Source of the DNA: Sphingomonas parva (ex Maeng et al. 2020)
Lineage (GTDB): Bacteria > Pseudomonadota > Alphaproteobacteria > Sphingomonadales > Sphingomonadaceae
Direction: 5' to 3'
Assembly (NCBI RefSeq): GCF_004564275.1
Contig: NZ_SPDV01000002.1
Location: 62,001-126,000, forward strand
Length of the DNA: 64,000 nt
The notes beneath the pieces were generated by a model. That model was not told the origin of the DNA. It saw nothing but the letters and a program-made list of their open reading frames with translations, and did no database searches. The position numbers were made by a program, and so were the translations under genes. Positions 19,100 to 29,184 of this stretch are shown here, piece by piece; the first letter of the stretch is position 1; each line of letters begins with the position of its first letter.

Positions 19100-20026
19100 A
19101 TGCTGAAGCATATTCTCGTCGCCACCGATTTCTCGACCCGCTCGGATCGCGCCTTGCGTCGCGCTACCCTGTTGGCGCGCGGCGCCTCGGCCCGGCTCAC
19201 CCTGGTTCATGTCGTCGACGGCGATCGGCCCGTCGACCTCGTCCGCTCCGAGGTCGCGGCCGCCGCCGCGATCCTGAAGGAGACGGCGCGCACTCTCGGC
19301 ACATTCGATGATGTCGCGGCGACGCCGGCTGTCGTCACAGGAGACGCCGCCTCGGCGATACTGGACGCCGCCGACGTCACTGGCGCCGATCTGATCGTGC
19401 TCGGCCCGCATCGGCGTCGGCTGCGGGACGTCTTCGTCGGCACGACGGCCGAGCGGACGATCGCCCGAAGTCCGCGTCCCGTGCTGATGGCCGCCGGCGT
19501 ACCGTCCGCGCCTTATGCGAGCGCCCTGCTTGCGCTGGATCCGGCCGCCGAGCCGTCGCTCGCCGCCCGCCTGCGCGACCTGGACACTCTCGGCGCTCGC
19601 ACGGTCGTCGCCATGCACGCCTTCGACGTTCCGGCGCTGGGCGTGATGCAGCGCGGACCGGCGGAGCAGGCCGCGATCGACGACTATCTGACGGGTCGAG
19701 CCCGCGACGCCGAAAGCGCGCTGAAGCGCTGTGTGGCACAAAGCGGGCTCGGGAAGACCGCACGCCGCGTGGTGCCGATCCATGGCACAACCGGGAGAAC
19801 CATCCTCGAAGCGGCCGACGAGGCGGAGACGTCGCTGATCGTCGTCGGCACGAGCCAGCGGACCGGCCTCGCTCGCTTCGTCGTCGGCAGCGTCGCCGAA
19901 GACGTCGTTTCGCATGCCGAGCGGGATGTGCTCGTCATTCCCCAAGTGTCGCGCGGAGCGGAGCGAGACATCGGGGTTGGCGACGGCAGCTGCGCCCGCA
20001 AGCTCGAGGGCCTTCCAGTCGGCTGA
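19100..20026 (+). CDS. Tandem universal stress protein (UspA family)
   Basis: The 308-residue product holds two Usp domains. The first begins MLKHILVATDFSTRSDRALR and carries an ATP-loop-like GADLIVLGPHRRRLRDVFVG followed by TAERTIARSPRPVLM. The second, from about residue 145, ends with SLIVVGTSQRTGLARFVVGS and SHAERDVLVIP, close to the G-2x-G-9x-G-S/T nucleotide loop. ATG 19100 follows AAGGAG. Its neighbours, the 49-residue motif peptide and a Ca2+/H+ antiporter, suggest a stress-related set. Confidence 0.9.
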   Translation: MLKHILVATDFSTRSDRALRRATLLARGASARLTLVHVVDGDRPVDLVRSEVAAAAAILKETARTLGTFDDVAATPAVVTGDAASAILDAADVTGADLIVLGPHRRRLRDVFVGTTAERTIARSPRPVLMAAGVPSAPYASALLALDPAAEPSLAARLRDLDTLGARTVVAMHAFDVPALGVMQRGPAEQAAIDDYLTGRARDAESALKRCVAQSGLGKTARRVVPIHGTTGRTILEAADEAETSLIVVGTSQRTGLARFVVGSVAEDVVSHAERDVLVIPQVSRGAERDIGVGDGSCARKLEGLPVG

Positions 20027-20076
20027 CGAAGCCGAACATTCTGGCCCGATCCGTCCTGCCACGTTAGAGAGGCGCG

Positions 20077-21150
20077 ATGCAGTGGATCATCCGGCACTGG
20101 ACGTGGCTCGCGCCGGCGATCGGCTGGACCCTCATCGCGCTCGGCTTCGGCGGCGCCTTGCCCGCCGTGCTGCTCGCCCTCGGCCTCATCCTTGCCGTCC
20201 TTGCGGCGGTGCACCACGCCGAGCTGATCGCGCACCGTGTCGGAGAGCCGTTCGGCACCTTTCTGCTCGCCGTCGCCGTGACGGTGATCGAGCTGGGGCT
20301 CATCGTCACCTTGATGTCGGCGGGAGGCGCCGACGCGGCGACGCTCGCACGCGATACCGTTTTCGCTGCCGTGATGATCATCCTCAACGGACTGCTCGGC
20401 ATCTGCATCCTGATCGGCGCCATCCGCCACCGCGAGCAGGCCTTCCGTCAGACGGGGGTGAGCGCGTCGCTCGCGACGATCTGCGCGCTGACGACGCTCA
20501 CTCTGGTGCTGCCGAATTTCACGGTGAGCGAGCCAGGGCCGGTCTACGCACCCTCTCAGCTCGCCTTCGTGGCGGTCGTCTCAGTCCTCCTCTACGGCAC
20601 GTTCGTCGCGGTCCAGTCCGTCCGCCATCGCGACTATTTCCTGCCGCCCATGTCTCTCGCCGCCGACGAGGACGTCCATGCCGATCCCCCCACCAACAGG
20701 CAGACTCTCGTTTCCTCCCTGCTGCTCGTCGCCTGCCTCGTCGCCGTGGTTCTCCTGGCCAAGTCGCTGGCGCCGCCGATCGAGGCAGCGGTCGCCTCCG
20801 TCGGCGCTCCGCGCAGCGTCGTCGGCGTCATCATCGCGGCGCTGGTTTTGCTTCCCGAGAGCGTCGCGGCGGTGCGCGCGGCGCTCGCCAACCGGCTCCA
20901 GACCAGCCTCAATCTCGGCCTGGGCTCGGCCCTCGCGACGATCGGCCTCTCGATCCCGGCCGTCGCGGCTCTCTCGTTGGCGGTGGAGCTGCCGATCGCC
21001 CTCGGTCTCGATCCCAAGGGAATCGTGCTCCTCTTCCTGACCCTGATCGTCACCTCGCTGACCCTCGCCACCGGGCGCACCACGATCCTCCAGGGCGTCG
21101 TTCACCTGGTCATCCTCGGCGTCTATCTGTTCACGACCGTGGTGCCATGA
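20077..21150 (+). CDS. chaA: Calcium/proton antiporter (CaCA family, ChaA-type)
   Basis: The 357-residue integral membrane protein has about ten to eleven hydrophobic helices and the two characteristic alpha-repeats. The first contains AVHHAELIAHRVGEPFGTFL and VTVIELGLIVTLM with the exchanger Glu; the second contains ALVLLPESVAAVRAALANRL and LGSALATIGLSIPAVA. An acidic cytosolic loop (AADEDVHADPPTN) lies between the halves. It exports Ca2+, and possibly Na+ or K+, in exchange for protons. It starts 50 bases after the stress protein gene. Confidence 0.9.
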   Translation: MQWIIRHWTWLAPAIGWTLIALGFGGALPAVLLALGLILAVLAAVHHAELIAHRVGEPFGTFLLAVAVTVIELGLIVTLMSAGGADAATLARDTVFAAVMIILNGLLGICILIGAIRHREQAFRQTGVSASLATICALTTLTLVLPNFTVSEPGPVYAPSQLAFVAVVSVLLYGTFVAVQSVRHRDYFLPPMSLAADEDVHADPPTNRQTLVSSLLLVACLVAVVLLAKSLAPPIEAAVASVGAPRSVVGVIIAALVLLPESVAAVRAALANRLQTSLNLGLGSALATIGLSIPAVAALSLAVELPIALGLDPKGIVLLFLTLIVTSLTLATGRTTILQGVVHLVILGVYLFTTVVP

Positions 21151-21470
21151 TGGCTGTCGCTGTTCGCCGGATCGAGGGTCTGGAAGCCGGATGATGCGGC
21201 GGGCAGCGGCCGCGTTTCTGTGCATGGCGCTAGGTGCTTGGGAGGCGAGCCCTCTCGTTACGTCCAGGCCGGTGCCGATCGTCTCGCGGAGCGGCGAATT
21301 GCCGCGTTCGTCGGCCACGGATGGGATCTCGACAGGGGCGGCAACGCGGTCAACGACTTCTTACCCGCCGCACAGCCGCGCCGAGACACGGCCTCTGCGC
21401 CACCCGCCGACTGAGCTGCTGGCGGCCGCGAACGCGGGGCCTGTTTTTCCCCTGTTTCGCCGTCGTGCCA
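21151..21470. other. Intergenic stretch without a supported gene
   Basis: The 320 bases after chaA carry only weak overlapping frames. One from 21191 begins with a signal-like MMRRAAAAFLCMALGAWE, but continues into low-complexity sequence and then across the end of the M28 peptidase. No RNA or promoter is recognisable. Confidence 0.4.
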
Positions 21471-21504
21471 GGCTCGGGCTCGGCGCGCCTGCCGAGCCCG
21501 AGCC
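21471..21504 (-). terminator. Long hairpin after the M28 peptidase gene
   Basis: GGCTCGGGCTCGGC (21471-21484) and GCCGAGCCCGAGCC (21491-21504) form a perfect 14-bp stem with a six-base loop, seven bases after the M28 stop codon. There is no T-run, but the very stable stem at a gene end suggests a terminator or 3'-end stabiliser. Confidence 0.65.
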
Positions 21505-21510
21505 CCTGTC

Positions 21511-23127
21511 TCAGCGCTTCGCCTTGGGGGCGTTGGGCGCCAGCGTCTTTCCGAAGAAGCTGTCCGAATACCAGCGCGGCGCCTCAGGCGCGTCGGCGAT
21601 CTCCCTGGCGATCAGATAGTTGAGCTTCGCGAACTTGGCGCCCGCCTGCCAGTCGAACGGCAGGTTCAGGTCGTCCTTGGGGCTGTGGTAGGCGCCCGAG
21701 AGGAAGCCGGTGAACTTCTCCTGCCCGCCGTTCTCGAAGCCGGTCATCAGGAACACCGACGGAATGCCCTGCTGGACGAAGCGATAATGATCGGAGCGGG
21801 TGAACAGGCCTTCCTGCGGCAGCGGATCGGGGCTGAGCTTGACCCCCATGCGGGCGCCGGCGCGCGCGACGATCGGCCCCATGGTGGAATGCTCGGCACC
21901 GAATGCGATCACGTCCTTGAAGTCGTAGAGCAGGACCGGCATGTCGAGGTTGACGACACCGACGAGCTTCTCGACCGCCGGATTGTTCGCGAGATATTGT
22001 GCGCCGAGCAGGCCGTCCTCCTCGGCCGTGACCGCCGCCAAGAGGATCGACCGCTTCGGCCGCTGGCCGCCGCTGGTCATCGCCCGCGCGACCTCGATCA
22101 GCGTCGCGACGCCGGTCGCATTGTCCATCGCGCCGTTGTGGATGTCGTCGTCACCTTCCCGGTCGTGCACGCCGAGCCCGTCGAGATGCGCCATCAGCAG
22201 CACGTGCTCGGCGGCGAGGGTCGGATCCGAACCGGGCAGGACCGCGAGCACGTTGGGGCTGGTCGTGCGCTCGACGGTGCTCGCCTGATCGAAGCGCACG
22301 CGCGGCTTCAGCGCAAAGCCCTTCGGCTTGCTCCCCTCGCGCTCGGCGTCCGCGAGCACCTGGGCGAGCGTCCGCGGCGCGCCGGCAAACAGCGCTTCGG
22401 CGGCCGGCGTGTCGAACGTGGCCCGGAAGCCGATAGCCGGGGCGGGCGAGAAGGCCTTGCCGTCCTTGCCGACCCAGCTCATCGCCGGCTCTCCGGCGCG
22501 CGCCACGGCCCGCGCCCAGGGGCGCATCGCCGCCTCGCGCGTGGTGCGGAGCGAGATGATTCCGGCGGCGCCGTTCTTCTCGGCCATCCGCCTTTTCTCG
22601 CTGTTCAGGTGGGCGGCGATGTCGCTCGGCAGGCCCTTGGGCGTGCCGCCGAGCATGGCGACGATCTTTCCGCGGACGTCGAGGCCCTTGTAGTCGTCGA
22701 TGCCGATCTCCGGCGCGTCGATGCCGTAGCCGACGAACACCACGGGTGCCTCGAATGTCCGAGGTCCTTGCTCCGCACTCGGGCTCACCGTGACCTCGGC
22801 GCCATGGGCGAAGCGCCGCCCGCCGACGGTCACCGCCGACCTGCTCGGATCGATTGCGAACTTCACGAACGGAACCTGCTGATACCAGCTGTCGCCATTG
22901 GCCGGCTTGAGGCCCAGCCCCTCGAATTGTGTGGCGACGTACAGAGCGCCGAGATCGTAGCCGCGGGTGCCGGCGTCGCGGCCCTCCAGGCGGTCATCGC
23001 CCAGGAAGGCGACGTGCGAGCGGAACCGCTCGGGCGTGAACTCCGGCTCGCCGGCAGGCGCTTGGGCGAAACTGATCGAGGAAGCGGTGAGGGCAAGAAG
23101 GGCAGTACCGAACAACGCGTGACGCAT
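21511..23127 (-). CDS. Secreted M28 family aminopeptidase with PA insert
   Basis: The 538-residue product begins with a signal peptide (LLALTASSISFAQA). A PA-like insert (about residues 125-270) interrupts the fold. The two-zinc site is complete: His in LLMAHLDGLG, Asp in HNGAMDNATGVATL, Glu-Glu in AVTAEEDGLLGAQYL, Asp in VVNLDMP and His in GAYHSPKDDLNLP. It likely trims peptides in the periplasm. It is divergent from the M16 peptidase gene, with about 215 bases between starts. Confidence 0.94.
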   Translation of the reverse strand: MRHALFGTALLALTASSISFAQAPAGEPEFTPERFRSHVAFLGDDRLEGRDAGTRGYDLGALYVATQFEGLGLKPANGDSWYQQVPFVKFAIDPSRSAVTVGGRRFAHGAEVTVSPSAEQGPRTFEAPVVFVGYGIDAPEIGIDDYKGLDVRGKIVAMLGGTPKGLPSDIAAHLNSEKRRMAEKNGAAGIISLRTTREAAMRPWARAVARAGEPAMSWVGKDGKAFSPAPAIGFRATFDTPAAEALFAGAPRTLAQVLADAEREGSKPKGFALKPRVRFDQASTVERTTSPNVLAVLPGSDPTLAAEHVLLMAHLDGLGVHDREGDDDIHNGAMDNATGVATLIEVARAMTSGGQRPKRSILLAAVTAEEDGLLGAQYLANNPAVEKLVGVVNLDMPVLLYDFKDVIAFGAEHSTMGPIVARAGARMGVKLSPDPLPQEGLFTRSDHYRFVQQGIPSVFLMTGFENGGQEKFTGFLSGAYHSPKDDLNLPFDWQAGAKFAKLNYLIAREIADAPEAPRWYSDSFFGKTLAPNAPKAKR

Positions 23128-23344
23128 GGGATTTCCCGGGATATTGAGCGAAGGCGGGCACTTCCTACAGCAATTTTCAGCGGCCGCGATAGCCGCGGGG
23201 TAGCCGGATCTTGCCTATCTCTCGTCTGGCGGCGCCATGCCTCAGGGCGAACCGCCGAGCGCGGCGAAGCAGCGGACCGTGGCGGTTGCGCGTCGCGCCA
23301 CCCTTTGTATGGTGGCGCGCGATAACAGATTCGGAGAATTGCCG

Positions 23345-26332
23345 ATGCGCAGCATGCTGCTCCCCCTCCTCATGCTCGGTGCCTTCGCCTTGCCGGCGTG
23401 CACGACGACAGCGGACGACGGGGGCGGCGGAACGGTCGCCTCGAGCAGCGAGGCGACGCCCGCGGCCGAGGCGGCGCCCGCCGATCAGGGCCTCGCCTCG
23501 GTCGCCTCGCTCGTCGAGCAGGTCAACATCCCCTACGAGCAATTCACCCTCGACAACGGACTGCGCGTCATCGTTCACGAGGATCGCAAGGCGCCCGTCG
23601 CCGCCGTCTCCGTATGGTACAATGTCGGGTCCAAGGACGAGCCGGCCGGCAAGACCGGCTTCGCGCACCTGTTCGAGCATTTGATGTTCAACGGCTCGGA
23701 AAACGCGCCGGGCGACTATTTCGAGCCGCTGAAGGAAATCGGCGCCACCGATTTCAACGGCACGACCTGGTTCGACCGCACCAACTATTTCCAGACCGTT
23801 CCGCGGCCGGCGCTGGAACGCGCCTTGTTCCTCGAGAGCGACCGTATGGGTCACCTGCTCGGCGCCGTCACCCAGGAGAAGCTGACCAACCAGATCGGAG
23901 TCGTCCAGAACGAGAAGCGCCAGGGCGACAACGAGCCGTTCGGCCTCGTCGAATACGCCCAGCTCGAGGCGCTCTTCCCCGAGGGGCACCCCTATCACCA
24001 CTCGACGATCGGCTCGATGGCCGATCTCGACAAGGCGAGCCTGGCCGACGTCAAGCAATGGTTCCGCTCTCGCTACGGCCCGAACAACGCGGTTCTGGTG
24101 ATCGCGGGCGACGTCTCGGCCGCAGAGGCGCGGCCGCTGGTCGAGAAGTATTTCGGCGACATTCCCCGCGGACCGGTCAACAACCCGGCCCGGGCCGACG
24201 TGCCGACGCTGTCGGCGGCCAAGTCCGAGGTGATGCACGATCGCGTCGCCAATACCCGCCTCTACCGCAACTGGGCGGTGCCCGGCCTGCTCAGCGAGGA
24301 CATGGTTCCGCTCGATGTCGCTGCCGGCATCCTCGGCGGCCTTGCCAGCTCCCGCCTCGACAACGAGCTCGTCCGCAAGGACCAGACCGCCGTCCGCGTC
24401 ACGGCCTCGCTACAGCCGTTCCACCGCGTCAGCCTGTTCGAGGTCACCGCGGACGTGAAGCCCGGCGTCGATCCGGACGTCGTCGCCCGACGTCTCGATG
24501 CGATCCTCGCGGATTACATCGCCAACGGTCCGACCGAGGACGAGGTGCAACGGATGGTGACGAGCGACGTCGCCGGCCGGATCCGCGGCCTTGAGCAGGT
24601 CGGCGGTTTCGGCGGCAAGGCCGTCGCCCTGGCCGAGGGCACGCTCTACGCCAACGATCCGGAATTCTATCGCAAGCAGCTGCTCGCTTATGCCCGCGTG
24701 ACGCCTGAGGACGTGCGCAAGGCGATGCAGAAGTGGCTGACCCGCCCGGTGTACGCGCTCCGCGTCGATCCCGGCGAGCGTGGTGCCTATGAGGAAGCGG
24801 CTGCCTCCAAGGGCAGCGCGGCAAGCCAGCGTCCGCGTTACTATCGCCGTCCGCAGGCCGGCGAGAAGCCGCTGGCGCCGCTGCCGTTCGTCGCCGAAGA
24901 TCAGTCGGGCGGCGGCGCGACCGCGCAGCAGCCGACCGCCAAGCGGCCGCTTCCGCCGGTCGGCGCGATCGGCAATCTCGACTTCCCGGAGGTCGAGCGG
25001 GCAACCCTCTCGAACGGCATTCCAATCGTCTATGCCCGCCGCACGGCTGTCCCGGTCACCCGAGTGACGCTGGAGTTCAACGCCGGCGTTGCCGCGGACC
25101 CCGCCAACGCACTCGGCACCCAGTCGCTGATGCTCGAGCTGCTGACCGAGGGCACGACCACCCGCAACTCCATCCAGATCGCCGAGGAGCAGGAGCGGCT
25201 CGGCGCCGGGATCGGAACGGGCGCGTCGCTCGACCGCACCGTCGTCGGCCTCGACGCGCTGACTCCGAACCTCGGCCGCTCGCTCGATCTGCTCGCCGAC
25301 GTCGTCCGCAACCCGGCTTTCGATCCGGGCGAGGTGGAGCGGCTGCGCGCGCAGCAGCTCACCCGCATCGCGCAGGAGCTCACGCAGCCGGGGACGATCG
25401 CCGCGCGCACCCTGCCGGCGGCGCTCTACGGAACGGCGCATCCCTACGGCCGCTCGCCGACCGGGACCGGTGATCCGGACGTGGTTCGCCGTCTCACTCG
25501 CGACGATCTGATCCGCTTCCACCAGGCGTGGATCCGGCCGGACAACCTCACCATCTTCGCGGTGGGCGACGTGCCGCTGGCCGAGCTCGTCCCGCAGCTC
25601 GAGGCGAGGTTTGGCAACTGGGCCGCGCCCGCGTCGCCCAAGGGTACAAAGACCTTCGCGGCGACTCCGCCGGCGCCGCGCTCGCGGATCATCCTGGTCG
25701 ATCGGCCGCAGTCCCCGCAGTCGCTGATCTCCGCGGGCTACGTCCTGCCCGTCCGCGGCACCGAGGATCTGCTGCTGCTGACCTCCGCCAACGAGGTGCT
25801 CGGCGGCGACTTCCTGTCGCGCATCAACATGGATCTGCGCGAGACCAAGGGCTGGTCCTACGGCTCATCGAGCTCGGTCAGCCTGCGCGAGGATCTCGTG
25901 CCCTATGTGATCAGCGCGCCGGTCCAGGCCGACAAGACCGGTCCGGCGATCCGGGAGCTGATGTCGCAGATCAGCGGCTTCACCGGCGCGAACGGGGTCA
26001 CCGCGACCGAGCTCCAGCGGGTCATCAACGGCAATACCCGCGAGCTCGCCGGGCAGTTCGAGACTTCGGGAGCGGTGCTCAGCGCGCTGCGCTCCAACGC
26101 GCTGTATCGGCGACCCGACAATTATTGGGAGACGATCGCTGACCGCTACCGGGGAATGACGGCCGCGCAGCTCGATCAGGCCGCGCGCAAGGTGATCGAT
26201 CCGAAGAAGATCGTTTGGGTCGTGGTCGGCGATGCCGCCAAGGTCCGCCCGCAGCTGACCGGCCTCGGCCTTCCTGTCGAGGTCATCAAGCCGGCGGCGG
26301 CGACCCCGCCAGCCGCCGCGCCGGCGCAATAA
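23345..26332 (+). CDS. M16 family zinc peptidase, two-domain lipoprotein, 995 aa
   Basis: The N-terminus has a lipoprotein signal (LLMLGAFALPACTTT, Cys at about 19). The first M16 domain holds the inverted zinc motif in FAHLFEHLMFNGSEN (HxxEH), with the distal Glu in GVVQNEKRQGDNEPFG. The second M16 domain (from about residue 560) lacks HxxEH, keeps the fold, and probably closes the chamber, as in other fused M16 proteins. ATG 23345 follows CGGAGA; the 36 upstream codons are not conserved-looking. An intrinsic terminator follows. It acts in the cell envelope. Confidence 0.93.
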   Translation: MRSMLLPLLMLGAFALPACTTTADDGGGGTVASSSEATPAAEAAPADQGLASVASLVEQVNIPYEQFTLDNGLRVIVHEDRKAPVAAVSVWYNVGSKDEPAGKTGFAHLFEHLMFNGSENAPGDYFEPLKEIGATDFNGTTWFDRTNYFQTVPRPALERALFLESDRMGHLLGAVTQEKLTNQIGVVQNEKRQGDNEPFGLVEYAQLEALFPEGHPYHHSTIGSMADLDKASLADVKQWFRSRYGPNNAVLVIAGDVSAAEARPLVEKYFGDIPRGPVNNPARADVPTLSAAKSEVMHDRVANTRLYRNWAVPGLLSEDMVPLDVAAGILGGLASSRLDNELVRKDQTAVRVTASLQPFHRVSLFEVTADVKPGVDPDVVARRLDAILADYIANGPTEDEVQRMVTSDVAGRIRGLEQVGGFGGKAVALAEGTLYANDPEFYRKQLLAYARVTPEDVRKAMQKWLTRPVYALRVDPGERGAYEEAAASKGSAASQRPRYYRRPQAGEKPLAPLPFVAEDQSGGGATAQQPTAKRPLPPVGAIGNLDFPEVERATLSNGIPIVYARRTAVPVTRVTLEFNAGVAADPANALGTQSLMLELLTEGTTTRNSIQIAEEQERLGAGIGTGASLDRTVVGLDALTPNLGRSLDLLADVVRNPAFDPGEVERLRAQQLTRIAQELTQPGTIAARTLPAALYGTAHPYGRSPTGTGDPDVVRRLTRDDLIRFHQAWIRPDNLTIFAVGDVPLAELVPQLEARFGNWAAPASPKGTKTFAATPPAPRSRIILVDRPQSPQSLISAGYVLPVRGTEDLLLLTSANEVLGGDFLSRINMDLRETKGWSYGSSSSVSLREDLVPYVISAPVQADKTGPAIRELMSQISGFTGANGVTATELQRVINGNTRELAGQFETSGAVLSALRSNALYRRPDNYWETIADRYRGMTAAQLDQAARKVIDPKKIVWVVVGDAAKVRPQLTGLGLPVEVIKPAAATPPAAAPAQ

Positions 26333-26349
26333 GAGGGCATTCGCAAGAA

Positions 26350-26382
26350 GGGCCGCCGCAGCGAACCTGCGGCGGCCCTTTT
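26350..26382 (+). terminator. Intrinsic terminator of the M16 peptidase gene
   Basis: GGGCCGCCGCAG (26350-26361) and CTGCGGCGGCCC (26367-26378) form a perfect 12-bp stem with loop CGAAC, followed by TTTT at 26379-26382. It lies 17 bases after the stop, between the M16 gene and convergent purK. Confidence 0.88.
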
Positions 26383-26428
26383 CCATGTCTGGCGAGGCCG
26401 GGCGCCGGCGGCCCGGCGCTCCGAACTT

Positions 26429-27492
26429 CTACCGCATCAGCCTCGTGACATGCCCCATCTTGCGGCCCCGGCGCGCCTCACCCTTGCCGTAGAGGTGGAG
26501 GTGGGCGGTGCGGTCGGCAAGGATATCTGCCCATCGGTCGGCGGCGTCGCCGAGCAGGTTCCACATCTCCACTCGCGCCGCGACCAGGTCCGTCGCGCCG
26601 AGCGGCAGACCGCAGATCGCACGAACATGATTCTCGAACTGCGAGGTGAGGGCGCCCTCGATCGTCCAGTGTCCGCTATTGTGGACCCGCGGCGCCATTT
26701 CGTTGAACATCGGCCCCTCGGGTGTCGCGAAGAACTCGAGCGTCAGCACGCCGACATAATCGAGCGCGTCGGCGACCTCACGGGCCAGCGCCTCGGCCTC
26801 GCGAATCTGGGGCGCGAGCTCCGCCGGCGCCGGCGCTTCCGAACGGGCGAGGATACCGTCTTCATGGGTGTTGCGCGGGACCGGCCAGGTCACGGTCTCG
26901 CCGTCCTCGCCGCGGCAGAGGAGAACGGAGAATTCGGCGCTGAAATCGACGAACGCCTCCAGGATCGACGGCGCGCCGCGAACGGCCTCCCAGGCCCCGG
27001 CGGCATCTTCCGGTGCCAGGATTCGGGCCTGACCCTTGCCGTCATAGCCGAAGCGGCGCGTCTTGAGCACCGCCGGCGTCCCGACCTCCGCCAGCGCGGC
27101 ATCGAGCTCCTCCCGGCTCGAGACGGCGGCGAAGCGCGGCGGACGACCGCCGAGATCACGCACGAAGCTCTTCTCGCGCATCCGGTCCTGCGCGATCTCG
27201 AGGGCGCGGCGCGGCGGGTAGAGCGGCGCCTCGGCTGCGAGCGCGCTCAGCGGTCCGGCGGCGATGTTCTCGAACTCATAGGTGGCGACATCGACGCTGG
27301 CGCCGAAGCGGGCGAGCGCCGTCTCGTCGTCCCAGCCGCCGCGGGTGAACAGGGCCGACACTTCGGCCGCTGGCGGAGCCTCGTCGGGCGCATAGACATG
27401 GCATTTGTAGCCCAGCTGCGCGGCGGCGACGGCAAGCATGCGGCCGAGCTGGCCGCCGCCGACGATCCCGATCGTGGCGCCGGGCGGGATCG

Positions 27493-27496
<4 letters not shown>
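26429..27496 (-). CDS. purK: 5-(carboxyamino)imidazole ribonucleotide synthase
   Basis: This is the ATP-grasp enzyme that carboxylates AIR to N5-CAIR with bicarbonate. The 355-residue length is standard. Key motifs are [20 protein letters not shown] at the N-terminus, [23 protein letters not shown] (ATP-grasp), and [20 protein letters not shown] with [14 protein letters not shown]. The ATG overlaps the purE stop by four bases (27493-27496), so purE and purK are translationally coupled and catalyse consecutive steps. Confidence 0.97.
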
Positions 27497-27969
<473 letters not shown>

Positions 27970-28191
27970 GCCCCACCCTCTCCAACGCGGCGATGCGGCA
28001 CCTCTAATCGGGCCTCTTGAGAGTGGCAACGGGCGGCGCGGCTCACCGTTTCGGGGCGCCTTGCGTCCGGGTGCGGGGGCGAGCACAGGCGCTCCGCTCG
28101 TGTCATCGTCAGGCCACGACAGGAGCATGTCTGGAAAGCGCGATGCGAGGCCTTCGTGCTATCTTAACCAAGTGCGGCATAGGGTGGCCGC

Positions 28192-28776
28192 ATGTCCGAC
28201 CAGTCGACCCGCTTCGCCGCCGAATCCTCCGCCAGCCTCGCGCAGGAGAACGAGCTTCTGCGTGCCGCCCTTGCCGACGCGCAGCGCCGGATCGAGCAGC
28301 TGGAAGCGCTGGCGGAAGGCGATGCGCTGACCGGTCTCGCCAATGCCCGCCGCTTCGCGCAGGAGGTGGAACGGGTCGCCGGTCATGCCGCGCGCCACGG
28401 GACGCCCGCCGCCCTGATCTCGTTCGAGCTGAAGGGGATCGAGGCGATCGTCGCGCGTCATGGCGAGCCGGTCGGTCAGGCCGCCATCGCTCAGGTCGCC
28501 CGCACCCTCGGCGGCCTGATCCGCGCGACAGACCAGCTGGCGCGCACCGATGAGGTGGGCTTCGGCCTGCTCGTCGACCATCTCGATCAGAACAGCGCGA
28601 TCGAGACCGGGGAGCGGCTGGCCCGCTGTATCGCCCGCGCGCCGCTCGACCTCGCCGGCGCCCAAATCCCGCTGGAGGTGATCGTCGCGACCACCGGCAT
28701 CATGCCGGGAGATGAGGCCGGCGCCGTGCTCGCCCGTGCCGCCCGCAACCTCAGCCGGGCCCGCGAGGAGGCCTGA
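28192..28776 (+). CDS. GGDEF-fold protein with degenerate active site, 194 aa
   Basis: A short coiled-coil start (LAQENELLRAALADAQRRIE) leads into a GGDEF domain that begins with the usual DALTGLANARRFAQE. The signature loop expected as R-x-G-G-D-E-F reads ARTDEVGFG, so the two glycines and the phenylalanine are not in place. Diguanylate cyclase activity is therefore unlikely; a c-di-GMP or GTP sensing or structural role is possible. No signal receiver domain is attached. It is divergent from purE. Confidence 0.8.
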   Translation: MSDQSTRFAAESSASLAQENELLRAALADAQRRIEQLEALAEGDALTGLANARRFAQEVERVAGHAARHGTPAALISFELKGIEAIVARHGEPVGQAAIAQVARTLGGLIRATDQLARTDEVGFGLLVDHLDQNSAIETGERLARCIARAPLDLAGAQIPLEVIVATTGIMPGDEAGAVLARAARNLSRAREEA

Positions 28777-28820
28777 GCGTCCTTCGCTCCCGAGCAGGTG
28801 GAACGTCGGTCCCGCCGCGG

Positions 28821-29171
28821 CTAGGCTTCCGGCCGCGTCCAGATCCAGCTTCCGCCGATCGCCGCCGCGGCCAGCGGCACGAGGCTCCATGGGAGCGGCG
28901 CGAAGACTAATCCGGTCGCCGCGCTGATCGCGAACGCAAGCAGCGCCGCTCGCTTGCCGCGCCTGCTGATCGCGCCGCGGCTGCGCCACGCGACGATGTG
29001 CGGTCCGAAGCGCGGATGGCGCACCAGCCAGGCTTCGAGCGGCGGATGGCCTCGCGCGAAGAAGAATGCGGCAAGCAGTACGAACGGCACCGTCGGCAGC
29101 AGCGGCAGCACTGCGCCCGCCGCAGCCAGGATCAGCGAGAGCGTGCCGAGGAAGATGTAGGCCAGGCGCAT
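28821..29171 (-). CDS. YbaN/DUF454 inner-membrane protein
   Basis: The 116-residue protein has about four hydrophobic segments. The first runs through [20 protein letters not shown], and the family signature PLLPTVPFVLLAAFFFARGH follows with HPRFGPHIVAWR. YbaN/DUF454 proteins are small inner-membrane proteins of unknown function. ATG 29171 follows GAAGGGGC and lies 13 bases after gpmA; the longer frame from 29222 overlaps gpmA and is less likely. It is the last gene of the lipoprotein-M14-gpmA run. Confidence 0.82.
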   Translation of the reverse strand: MRLAYIFLGTLSLILAAAGAVLPLLPTVPFVLLAAFFFARGHPPLEAWLVRHPRFGPHIVAWRSRGAISRRGKRAALLAFAISAATGLVFAPLPWSLVPLAAAAIGGSWIWTRPEA

Positions 29172-29184
29172 CCCGGCCCCTTCT

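Noticed and set aside
21191-21619. Signal-peptide-like ORF between chaA and the M28 peptidase gene
   Set aside because: After the first 20 residues the sequence is low-complexity. It crosses the M28 terminator hairpin and coding end, so it is not supported as a gene.
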